NCBI GenBank assembly: GCA_951230915.1
Contig: OX579634.1
Location: 13,728,725 to 13,792,724, forward strand
Length of the DNA: 64,000 nucleotides
Origin: Antitrichia curtipendula
Taxonomy: Eukaryota; Streptophyta; Bryopsida; Hypnales; Leucodontaceae
Direction: 5' to 3'
Part shown: positions 35,906-47,371 of the stretch, piece after piece
Layout: the number at the start of each line of letters is the position of its first letter
Numbering within the stretch: the stretch's first letter is position 1
Made by a program: the position numbers and the translations under genes
The notes under the pieces: model-generated
The model's input: only the letters and a program-made list of their open reading frames with translations
The model's database searches: none
What the model was told of the DNA's origin: nothing

Positions 35906-37451
35906 TTAACCCCTAAACGAGGTTGCAGCCTCTAGTGGCCTACGTCTGTTGTATTCAGCTAATAACGGATTGCAAATGGATGTATTTGCAAATACGGACA
36001 ACATGAATGTTGTCGGCATCAATGTAAGGAAAAATTTGAATTTTTTTTGAAAAATTCAAAGATCCGGTGAGGAATCTTTGCCTATTCAAAGTGAGCCAAC
36101 AATGTATCTCTTGTGAGACCGTATCTCATGTGAGATTGTGCAATGTAAATACATTGCTGTGGGGTGTCAGGTTGTAACGTACCAATGACCGGTTTAGCCG
36201 GGTCAGGGTTCTTAGCAAACTTCTCACGCTTTGATCTCATCTCCTCCGAAGCAGTCTCTTTCTGCAATCGCCAGTCTCTAGGGTTTGGAGTAATTTGCTG
36301 AGAGAACCATGAATTCATCTCTACTCTTGTTGGGATGAAATCACCTTGATCATCCTTCAAATTTTACCAAATAATGCTACATATGCACAACACTTGTTGG
36401 CCTCATTGCACTTTCTAGTTTTGAATTCGATGTTTCGGGTTTCAAAGTCAATGGCTGCTTTTGTTTCGGTGAAGATTGTTGTGTATTCACATATTCCGAA
36501 TCTAGGGACGGAAATTACCTCAAATGAACCTCAACTTTGTTGCTGAAAGAAAGGAATATCGAATAACCAGGTCAACTATTGTAGCTAGTTTGTGAAAAAA
36601 TATAGTCACAATATCAACCTAGCTAAACGTTAATCTTGAAGAACCCTTCTCAAGAATGCAAGCGTTAATACGTCACACTCCTCTGCCAATCGGTAAGCAA
36701 GTTCATTACCATCAGTTCACCAATTCACGTTTTACTTCATCAAGTTCTTGATAGTCTTCTCAGTTGAATCTGATTCTATGTACATATATGAGAAGACGCA
36801 AAAAAGAGAGCCAACCTCGCACATTCCATACATGCTTGCACGATTGATTTCAATTCTGCAACTAGGGTATTTGATCCTCAAATGCTAAACAATTCTCTCC
36901 GCTCAGGCTCTCCCGCACGCTTGCAACCTAATTCCAACACCTGATTGCAACACCTGACTCACTTGTGCAGCTCCGTCACAATAGATGCTAGATAGTAGAT
37001 GCTCGACAAAATCTCACGCATGACAGACGTGGTTCATTCTTTAGGTCAGATCTAGTGCCGTTTTTTTCTTTCTCACAGTTGGGCTCCCCTAAACTTGAAC
37101 TGCAAGTGACAATGCGACCGAGTAACCTGTACTGCGCTGTCACTTTGCCCCATTTCGGGCTGACATGCCTGTCCCAATCAATCATCACTTACATGAGGTA
37201 CCGTATCAATAGCCAAGAACGTCGACGGAAGACCCTGCCCAAACCCCACCCATGTTTACATTTTCCATTAATTTTTGACCATCGGAGTATGCCCACACAT
37301 TTTGCCGTACTTGACAGGGAACACAAACAAAAAATTTGGGCTCCTAGAGTTGTTTCCTAGAGCCTGAAATAGTGCTTCGTACACAGAGCAGACTCAGAAT
37401 ACGGGCCAAATGGTGCATGTACATTGAAGACCAACCTCCTTTAGGGGTTAA
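35906..37451. mobile_element. TTAA-flanked element carrying captured gene-like sequence
   Basis: A 1,546-bp element. Its ends are TTAACCCCTAAACGAGGTTG and (complement) TTAACCCCTAAAGGAGGTTG, 19 of 20 identical and both within TTAA, the best-matched pair of this family in the window. Unlike the other copies its interior is not A/B/C repeat sequence. It is less AT-rich, contains an open frame with exon-like borders (36082-36349, minus) and shares a stretch of about 75 bp (36740-36815) with the last FLX-like intron (about 48018-48095), for example TCTTCTCAGTTGAATCTGA against TCTCCTCAATTGAGTCTGA. This is what a Pack-type element that has taken up host gene fragments would look like. No transposase seen. 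Confidence 0.65.
36082..36349 (-). pseudogene. exon-like open frame inside the TTAA element, product unknown
   Basis: An 88-codon frame ending in TAG, preceded by a possible acceptor (AATTTGAAG before GATGATCAAGG). It has ordinary, polar protein composition, with NSWFSQQITPNPRDWRLQKE and MRSKREKFAKNPDPAKPVIG. No membrane or signal features and no family that I recognise. Because it lies wholly between the inverted repeats of a transposon, a captured terminal exon of some host gene is the likeliest reading. An expressed gene is possible but no upstream exon is evident. Confidence 0.35.
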
Positions 37452-40400
37452 GTGGTTGGAAATGGGTCGGCTGCCATAGTAAGAATCCTACTACGGTGCA
37501 TTTTGATGACAATGATTGCTGGTCAGGACAAACGGTTACAATCAACTTTTCTACTCACAATTTTTTTTATAAATATTTACATAATATCTTTGGTTGTACA
37601 ATTAATTTTAGACACCTTTGAAATCACAGTATGAATTAGATCTTATTCATCTCAATTTTGAGCTTCACAAAACAAGGCTTCAGACCTCGGGGTTATTTTT
37701 TTCCAATGGGTCCAGACTTCAGAAGATGTAGAGGTCTCTCGCAAGGAGGCATGGATGAATACATTTTGATCCCACTTCGGGTCCTATGGGCCACATTCTG
37801 CATAGCACATTCTACCAGTTCTTGGCTGTCTATTATCATTGCCCATTCCTTCAGAGTATAAATTAGGTCTGAATCAAAAAATTCTCAATCAAGTGAGTTT
37901 GGTGGGCTTCCGCATCATTGATAATGCAGCCAAATCCCTAATTAATGTGCTTACAATTTGTTTCATTAAACAGAAATTAGAAATTAGAAGTAAAAGAAAT
38001 TAGAACCAGCAGTACAATCATGAAATATCTTAATCCTTTGAAAAACAGACACTCATTATCATCTAGATAATTTGCGTCACAGTTATCCGCAACAGGCAAC
38101 ATCACACGTCTCCACATTCCAATATCAACTAGGCATAGAAAAGGCAAATTCCTACCATTTTTGGAGGTCGTCGGCTTCATTATCACTTCTCTTCAAATCG
38201 AGACAGCAAATTCTAACAAGTTCAAAGCACGAGGAAATACCACGTTTCCGCTACACGCTAGTATCTACGTAAAGCTGTACATATTTCAGCTAAGCATGGC
38301 CAGCTACTGAGAGTATTCCATAGATACTGGAATCCGGATCCATTCAAGCAGTTTCTTAGCCTAACCAGTTCAGTCCAAAGGTTTGGAATCAAATCCATTC
38401 AAATGTCTAGATTGCAAGAACTACGTCCAACTGTCTGCAAACAAGCAGGATGCTACGGACTTCTTTTCTACCTTCCAATTTCTCTTACCCAATTGTTATT
38501 AGTAATCAATAACCATTGCTTAAAATCAGGGGTCTGCTGCAAGGCAGACGTGCAATACCCATGCTCATATGCATTCCGTAAATCAACGGGTAATAATTGC
38601 CAAACAAATTGAATGAATTGAAAATTGAATGAAAATAAAATCTAAGGTAGAAGCACCCAATTGCGACACAATCTAAGGAAATGAACCCGTCTCCACTTAG
38701 AAGTCTAAACAAGTCGTAGAGCATGTCACCATTAGGTACGCATCACAATAGGTGGTCCTAACTTAAATCGTAATCAAGACTTCAGAAAAAAACTTGCACC
38801 AAAACACCATATTGTAACAGAGCTGGATTTGAATACATAGGAAACATACCTGAATCTTAGTCCTCACGAGCAGCATAAGGCAGCAGCTTGCTCCAGTGCA
38901 TTCATCTCCACAAACAGCATCTGAATAACACTGACAACTAAGTGTGAAAAACAATTATGGAAGATTCAAGAATAGCAAAAAGATCTTAATGAAGACAACT
39001 ATATATGAGCAACTCCTGAACCAGAAGGGCGACAACCAGCACTGGTCACGAACGATTCAAAACTCTCGTGCAATAATTTAAGCCTCAAAAGAAAAACATG
39101 AGAACATGGAGATGCATGTTAAGATGAAGACATAAAAGTGTAGTTGGCATCATCATTAGATTTCCGCCATCACAAAAAAAAATCATTATCGCACAAATCC
39201 AGCTTCTAATGCCATATCTATATAAAAAATAACAATATTATGAGCATCTATAAACAAGCGATTCAAAAGGAAATTGTATGTACAATAAAATCGTAACTAA
39301 TGAGTTTTCAAAGCCAGTCATACGAGCCGAATGTACCCTTCATGAGTTACATGCATACTAGGAATGAAGCAGCTACCGTGATAGAATAATCTCGCCATAA
39401 TAATTAACACCCAGTTCTACTCAAGCAATACCGAAATCGACCAGTTCCAAGTTCAACTAGATGAACCATCGAACCTAGCATTCAAAGTAAACTGAATCCT
39501 GCTTTTCCCAAACCGTAAGCAGTTTGCAGTTTTTTGGATACCACCAGTAGCAACCTAAAGTTGGATTTGTTACTTTAAGAACCAAATCACGCAGTAGTCA
39601 ATTGGTGAGGATCTGGAGTAACTGGCAACAGATAAGAACAGGATTAGTACTCTCTAATGGTCAAAGAAGCACTCAAGCAAATCACATAAAAAAAACATGA
39701 GAACTAACCAAAAGCAAGCCCACATGTCAACTGATTAATCAACGTTCATCATTGCTAGACATTGCAAATACGTGGTAGCATAAAGTGAACATTTGAGAAC
39801 GCACCTCTAAGTCGAGAGAACTTGAAACAATATGAATATTCTACATTCGGGACCGAACCAGGATAGGTTTGCAATACTTGTAAGGATTAAGACCCTGGCA
39901 TACTTATAATACAAGGAAACTTGTCGCACCTTCACACAATATCGCTGCTGATAATTGAGGAGTAGAAAAAAGAATAATCTCAAACTTAGGGACCCTTGTT
40001 GCTAAGGCTCCATAAGCACCAACCAAATTTAGTTACTGGGAGCCAGCACTGCCAAAGTAGTATCAGTTACCAAAATGGAGCTAAATCCGCTATCTACTTG
40101 GCACTGGATTTATATTCATTTCCATCAGTTAATTTAACTCCCCGAATTTGAACGAGTAAACTAATTGAGCCTACACCAATTTTTGAAGTGCTAACTCCAC
40201 CAACAAAGTATCAAAAGTTAGCTAAATGTAATTCAACCTTAGTTACCTTGCAGGCACTTCCCACTGGCAATAATGACTTGTAGTGTACGCCAAAGCAACA
40301 AGTACAAGTGACTGCCACCAAAGAGGTTCCAACTTCGAAGACAGGTACGGTCTTTTCTAAAACAATAAAGAGATCCAGTAGTGCTCTCCATAGCGAAAGG

Positions 40401-41742
40401 AGGCCCAACCAACGATAACCTATACCTTGTTATACTCGGCAGTCTTCCCTGCTATGCATCCAACCCGTTCAACCCATCCAAAACCGCTGGCAGGAACCAA
40501 CGTCAGTCTTAAAAAGTTGGATCAAGTTACAGAACACAATATGCGAGATCATTATGACTGCGAACAGTTGCCTAATCAGGCCACTTAACAACACAGAAAA
40601 TAGTGCTGTTACTTGAAACAGTCAGCAAAATAAACAACAATAATGTGCAGCTATGCCAAATCGATGTGCAAAAAACGTTCCTGTCCTTGAGAAGAAGAAA
40701 TATCATGCCAATACTAACCTCAACACACAAATATATGAAACTTTATCTACACAACCAGGTTGAAACACACGGCAAGAGCTGAGAAACTTGAAGCAAAGTG
40801 TACTGATATACTTCTAAGAGCAGAAGGTACTGAATTGAAACATAAACCTCAATATTAAGTCTTTCAATCCAAGCTCTTTATTATCCATCAATAGAGGTTT
40901 CAAGTGACCTAGCTCTCATCAATATGATCCAAGGAGCTGGATATGCACGGTAGGCGACATCCCCACATTGGCAGTAAACCGAATAAAAGAAAATATGAAG
41001 CTGTTAACATATGGAACACCTCTTACTTAGAAATAGAGACCTAGATGCTTAGGAAACATTTATCACAAAAAAAGATGAGGCAAGTGTAAATCGCAAGTAC
41101 AAGTGACACCCTACCTGGGTCAACGAAAGTAGCCCAGCGCATGACCATGTCCAGAAAATGCACATGAAGCACCACGTTTCTATCTCAAGAATAGCCTAAC
41201 ATCAGACAGTAGTCAAAAGATCATATTACCAAGGAGAACCTGGTAAGGCTAGACATAGTCATGGGGGATAAACGTCAAATTCTACGAGTTCTTACGGAAA
41301 ATTCCATAGGAAAGACCAAACAGAGATTCAATCTTTGGGGTTAAATCTGCAAAATGTTGTTCAATTCTTGAAAAAAGCATACAGAGAGTGCACGAAACTG
41401 AAAAGCAGAAGATAAAGTCTAGAAGTAGAGTGGCACGAACTTAAGACTTATATCTACATTGGCTTCAAATTCCCTCGTAACATCTACCAAGCCTAGTCAG
41501 AAAGTGGTGAATCCTGGCACGAGACCTCTACACGATTGAACCCCATGACAAGTCACAAGTGAATGAATCAAGGAAGTCACAGCGACTACCAAAGGTAATC
41601 CATGTGGAAAAATTCATGACCAGGTCTTCCAGAAAGAGATCTCTACTACAGAGAATGATTCGAGCAACGGATTTACAAAGTGACCAAGAACGCACCATAC
41701 ATGAGAACTCTTCATATTGTTAGGTCAACAAAGCCGTTAGCT
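37452..41742. other. long stretch without a recognised gene, 3' of the WW-RRM gene
   Basis: From about 37900 the composition becomes less AT-rich and the TTAA repeats stop. No open frame with protein-like sequence is present on either strand. It could hold a long, perhaps spliced, 3' untranslated region of the WW-RRM gene (minus strand), a non-coding RNA, or a gene whose exons are too short to recognise. Confidence 0.4.
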
Positions 41743-44700
41743 TCAATAAGGCCGATAGCCAGAATTTGCATTGTGGTTTGGAGTCCATCTTGTAGGACCG
41801 GGTCCAGATGGTTGATGTTGGTGAGCGTGATGCGCGTGCGAATGCAACTGGTTCTGGTGGTGGTGGTGATTTTGACCTTCGTTGTCTCCCCTCTTCAACT
41901 CCACCTTGATGCGTTTGCCAGAGATAAGAATACCATTCACTTGCTGAATTGCTGCTTCAGCAGACTGCGGTGAATCCATAGAAACGAAACCTGTTTGGGA
42001 GAATAGAATAAGGGAACCATATGACCAAGTTACAAGAAATGACTCGACTAAAACTAGTAGTAGAGATACTAAAACTCGAAAGAAAGAGGACCAAAACAAT
42101 GTGTATCACAAGAACTTCTTTGGAGAATGTTAGCGCGAACTGCTAAACAAGAAATCTAGTAGAACACAACAACAAAAGGCGTACGGTAAGGCATCGAAGA
42201 AGAACAGTGCAGAATGAAAATATAGTAGCCTCTTAACAAAGCAATCAGAAGACTATTGGTGTCCTCAATGATGCAATACTAATGCCCCATGAACCACTAC
42301 ATGAGAGAAGTGCAATATTGTTTATAAACCCAGAACCAACAGACTGGAATGGAATCAAAGCTACCTATCACAGGCAAACGATAATTTTAATGACAGTTTC
42401 AAATCGCTTTTAGTTGGTAGCACACGTTATTTATTGCCCACTGAGTCAGATTGATCGATCGTCAAGAAAATGTCCCTCTTATCAAACGACCTAACAATAT
42501 TTTCAAAACATCTGCTTCTGAAAGCAAAAAGCAAAAACGTATAAGCAAAACCGAAAATAAAATCCTCCCGTTGATATCATTGACCTTTAATTTTTATGAT
42601 TAAAACCGGGTCCTCTATACTTCGGATATGAAATCGTTGCCTTCAATACCCTCGAACGCCGGGTCTGCACGGCGAATCCTCTAATACTAATCCTGTCCCA
42701 AACTTCGAGGTAAACTACTCATTGAGGTACGTAAGGAAAAGAATATAATTCAAACACCTAGTCAATCCAACACATCTCGAAAATTTTGCATTCCGAGTGT
42801 TACTGTGATATATTAAAAAAGAGGAACTGGTATAAGACGATCAAAAGCATTCAAATACCCTAGAGCATCTCTACAATTCAAACAAGCCGAACAACATGGT
42901 AGCCGCATGAAGCAAGCGATGGCCCAAGACGAAGAGAGAAAAGAAACTTCATGAAGATTGGATGGTCTATAAGTTTTAATCTACAGGAGCAGAAGAAATT
43001 CCTCCATCCACATTAATAAAAATGATCATAACAATGCGACTAAACATTAACATCCAAAGTAGCGAATCCTACATAGCAGCAGAGCGAATCCAAATCTAAA
43101 CTGATTACAATGCCCTCAGGTAACGAAGTTGGCAGACAAGCAAAAGAATCAAAATAAAATCTCAAGGAAGATTCACAAGGTCAGCTAAGCTGACACAAGA
43201 AACCCATTACGAAGAAGTATTTATGTCATAAAGTGAATCAAATATGAAAGTTGAGAGCAAATAAGTTAATACTCTATCTGAAATTAAGTGCAAAAAACTG
43301 GAGAAAATTGAAAAAATACAAGACAGAAGGGAGTCATACCGTAAGTTCTATTTCGCCCTGTATCCTTTTCCACGCCAACTTTTGAATAAATAACAGTGCC
43401 ATAAGGAGTGAACAAATCTGCCAACTTCTTATCACCCATATCTTCAGGAATACCAAATACAAAAAGATTGGCTCCTGAGACAAGCAGAATTTTTTGTTAA
43501 ACAGCAAAGTTCATACAAAATCAAGTACGCTTCAGGATTATCAATAATCCTACTGATCTGCAATGAACATCCTCAAGAAGCAATTCCCCCCAAAGAAGAG
43601 ATTCTGAACAGCTAGGCAGATGGTAAGCGAGAAGACACGTTTCTAAATTAGATGAAGAACAAGCAAACTCTGAAAGGACGAAAGACATTAATCAGTACTA
43701 CAAAAAATGAGCATATGAGTGTTGAAACAAATTAATGATGTCATGTACGAGGTACTGCCGGTCACCTTGAGGGCCACTAGTTGCAGTAGGAGGTGGTGGT
43801 GCTGGCGTCGCTTTAACAGGAGTAGTAGTTTCCGAAACAGGAGGTCGAGGATGAATAACAGGAGGCGCAGACACTGACATCAACCACCAAATTCTTTATT
43901 GAAATATGCCTTTAAAATCATATCGTTGTACTGCAAATATAAATGCATATATATGCACAATAATCTAAGCAGAAAATTTTCAACAAACTAATACAAAAAT
44001 TCATCTCTATAGAGCGTTGTTTCAAAACACGAGCATGAATCTGAAAAACGTATTGAATTAATGGAAATTGCACCAGTTCACCACTTCTAGCTCCATACAC
44101 CAAAGACGATCAGATGTGTATTTATATTTATTACATTTCAGAGTAACAGAAACAATAACATCTTCAATCTATGAAGACCAGAACCAGCATTTTCACGTTG
44201 AACTGTAAGGGGTTCTCCTGAACAGTATCAAGGTCATTCTTCAACATAAATGTCATGATAAGAAGGTCAACCAAACCAAACTATGTTCATTTTGTCAGAT
44301 CAGTTTGGAAAAGCTGATATTGGGGTGGAATCGATTACCGTGAGGGGGGTGTCCTGCTTGTGCATTTGTCGCTTGACCCTGTGCCTGAGATGGAGTTGAT
44401 GATGATGGAGAGGGCTGAGAGGATGCTCGAGACTGGTTTTGAGCTTGTCTAGGTGAAGGCTGTGAGCTTGTCTGCTGGTTTTGTTGTTGCTGCTGCTGGC
44501 TGTTGGAAGAGTAGCCTCCAGGTCGGGACCCAGGCTGGTTGGGTTGGGTTTGCGGTGACTGCAACAATGGTGGTTGTCCCGAAGGAACTGGCATAAGAGG
44601 AGGCAATTGAGTCCCTCCTGCTCCAGGGTGAGGAACCAATCCAGGTGACGGGTAACTAAGATGCCCATGCACGAGGTGAGGCATGGGAGCAGGTGCGGTG

Positions 44701-45766
44701 GCCCCTGCCGGTTGTCCTTGAACCGGGAGGAGAGGAGTTGCATATGTACTCTGAGGAGATTGCATTGGACCTGCCGGCTGTGGCGGTTGCCCTGGTAGTA
44801 ATTGCGCTATTCCAGACGGTTGGACATAAGCACCAGGTTGTTGCATGTGAGATCCCCCGTACATGTAGGTACCTGCCCAAGCAAATTGTTGGTTATACAA
44901 TTTCAGGATCGAAGAAGCATGCATGTGAAATAAAGAAGTTACATTCACTTTAACATTTAATTCAATATTTGGATAGAGTATCTGCCAGAAAACAATTATT
45001 ACCTGTCTGAGACATGTATGCTCCTGGAGGCTGACCATACATGCCAGGTTGTTGAAAAGAGGCTCCCATGTGAGGCACGTAACCTCCTGGATGATGCCCA
45101 GAAGCCATTTGAGGGGTCTGAATGATACTATGGCTAGAATGTACAGTATTTTGATGATGTGGAGTTTGAACTACTCCACCAGGAACTTGGGCCATGAGAG
45201 GACCTTGCTGAACTTGCCCACTGAATAGTGGGTTCGGAGGTTGGCTTGAAGCACCTTGGTTGGTCACTGCCTGTACGTGAGCCTGTCCGCCCAAACTCCC
45301 CTAAAATTTCAGTCTCATAACTTTCAAGCGGTACTACTACAATGTTATTCGAACAGCATAGGTACATCACTTAAATCCTTCACAACTTATTGTATAGCTC
45401 AATAGTCGTGCTCATCTCCATGTAATGCATAAAAGGAAGTCTACGTAAACATGCAAATTCCTCAACTTGCTTGTGCATCACCTGAGGATAACTGTGGGTC
45501 TCAAGTGCTGCTGGTTTCTCCCACTGAGTTGTGCCTGTGATCAAGTTGTGATAAAACGGTTTCCCGTTTGGCGCTTCGTGGGTAGCCCATTCTTCTGTAG
45601 CTTTTAAATCAGCAGTTGCTTTGTGGTTGGGATCCTGGACTTGAGCAGCATAACCAACGTTGACATTCTGTCCTGTGTTAGCCTTCGCAGCCTCCGCAAG
45701 AGATTTTCCGTAATCATTGTCGCTTGAATTGGTCGAAAGATGGCCATTTGCTGCTTGACCAACTTC
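41743..45766 (-). CDS. WW domain - Pro/Gln-rich - RRM RNA-binding protein (5' end unresolved)
   Basis: Six coding exons read from splice sites and frame: 45766-45482, 45300-45003, 44872-44339, 43873-43766, 43474-43340 and 41990-41743 (TGA). They give 535 residues in one continuous frame. A WW domain (residues about 60-84: [17 protein letters not shown] ... QWEKP) binds proline-rich ligands. It is followed by a long Pro/Gln/Gly/Met/His-rich linker (with repeated QQPG, a QQQQQQ run and Ser-rich tails) and one C-terminal RRM (about 409-485, RNP2-like LFVFGI, RNP1-like RTYGFVSM). The RRM most resembles the third RRM of CELF/Bruno proteins ([31 protein letters not shown]). The tail is His-rich. 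Such a protein probably acts in nuclear RNA processing; this is inferred from domains only. No Met occurs in the first exon found, so at least one exon with the start codon lies upstream (between 45767 and about 47371); I could not identify it. FCA has RRM and WW domains in the opposite order, so I do not call this FCA. Confidence 0.8.
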
Positions 45767-46011
45767 CTGCACCAGACGAATTGCAACGAATATGCACAAA
45801 AGGTCACAGACTCAGGAGGAAATATATCAAAGTTATGGAGACTGTCACAATGCCCGCAGTCAACAGTGTCAGCAAGACATCATCTTTAGAAGTTGACGCT
45901 GCAGGCAAACGACATTACACATACACATTCTAACATGTAATGTGGTAATCATGTAATACATTGCGGTTATATCCCGACCCGAATGATGCACAGCACTGGA
46001 GACTTGTATGC

Positions 46012-46065
46012 AGCACAAACGAAGAACAAGACTCTAGAAGCACAAACGAAGAACAAGACTCTAGA
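46012..46065. repeat. two exact tandem copies of a 27-bp unit
   Basis: The unit AGCACAAACGAAGAACAAGA plus CTCTAGA is present twice with no differences. It lies upstream of the first WW-RRM exon found, in intron or 5' region. Too short to say more. Confidence 0.85.
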
Positions 46066-47371
46066 AGATCAAACTTCAGTGGGAGACCATTCCATAGAAT
46101 GTGACACACGCCCAAAGAAAAGGACGAATGCAATTGATATCACCAAGCTACTAATTGCATTGACCCATTTGAGTAGGTCAGAATTTACCAGCATCATCTC
46201 TCAACCTTGAATAGTAAAGAGTGTGCAAGAACTGAAATACCGAAATACCGTAACCGCAGAATTTCATTTCTAAAAAGCTTGTACAGACTACAATTCAACT
46301 ATCTACACTTTGAAAACCTGTATGCAAGTCGTGCATGCTTCAGTGATAAATACAACCAAAGAAAAAGCGGGGCTTGCTTGAGACCATGAGGAAAACGTGA
46401 TTCTACACGAAGGAAAACATGTACATGACTAGGTGAATTAACCAGCTACATCCAAGCATATAGGAAAGAGTTGGGCAACCAAACAGTCTTCATTTCTTTC
46501 TCAAGTTCAACCTTTCATTGCTATTCCGTAGGAGACTACTAAATTTTCTAATCACATGTTGAACGAGTTTGCCACTAGATGGAGACAGTGATTCAAATAT
46601 ATTGATTATAGCATCAACGTTATTAGGACCACAAGGCTAAAGACCATCACATATATCCGTAAGACCAATAACAGAAACACCAGCACCTAACATATATTTC
46701 TTATAAGTTGGGTAAGAAAACGACACTACTTTCTAGGGTAGGTAACCCTCAACAGAACAGTAAAGATTGGACAAACCTTAAAAACAACCACTCAATTTGC
46801 ATGTTCTTCACCAGGTATAGCATTACACATCACAGTTGATGGTGCTTCATCAAACTCCCTCAAGCACACCGGATTTAATTGATACCGACCCATACTTACA
46901 AACGATTCAAGAGTGCAACCTACAAGCCTGGACTCATATTTGGTTGTGCAATTACAAAAAATATTTACAATGTCACGTTGGTGTGCTGAGTACAAATCTA
47001 CGCCGACCTAATATCTTCTAACCAAGTGAACGGACAGAATCCAACGTATTACCTCGATTCTAATGACTTTTTCAAAATTTCTTAAAACTTTTAGAACTGG
47101 AAGTGACTAAATAGCTAAACGAGGTCAGTTCTATCTGAGAGAGAATGATTTTACTAACAACATATAACCTCAGGGCCTACGGTTAATCAGAACATTCTTA
47201 TGTGTGCATATTCCACGACATACTCTAGATGCTCAGGACAGCAAGTTTCAATAGAATCTGGATATCTTCCACTGAACGCCGAAAAGCGAGAAGATACTGC
47301 ATAATTTGGAGACGCGAAATGCCCTTGTCGGACCATTGACTTCAAACCTCCATCTACTCATATCCAGAAGT

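Noticed and set aside
35906..37451. Calling the TTAA family PIF/Harbinger (Tourist)
   Set aside because: That would need a direct 3-bp TTA or TAA duplication; the borders read TAA on the left and TTA on the right, so the palindromic TTAA fits better. Not excluded without empty sites.
41743..45766. Calling the WW-RRM gene FCA
   Set aside because: FCA has two RRMs before its WW domain; here one RRM follows the WW domain.
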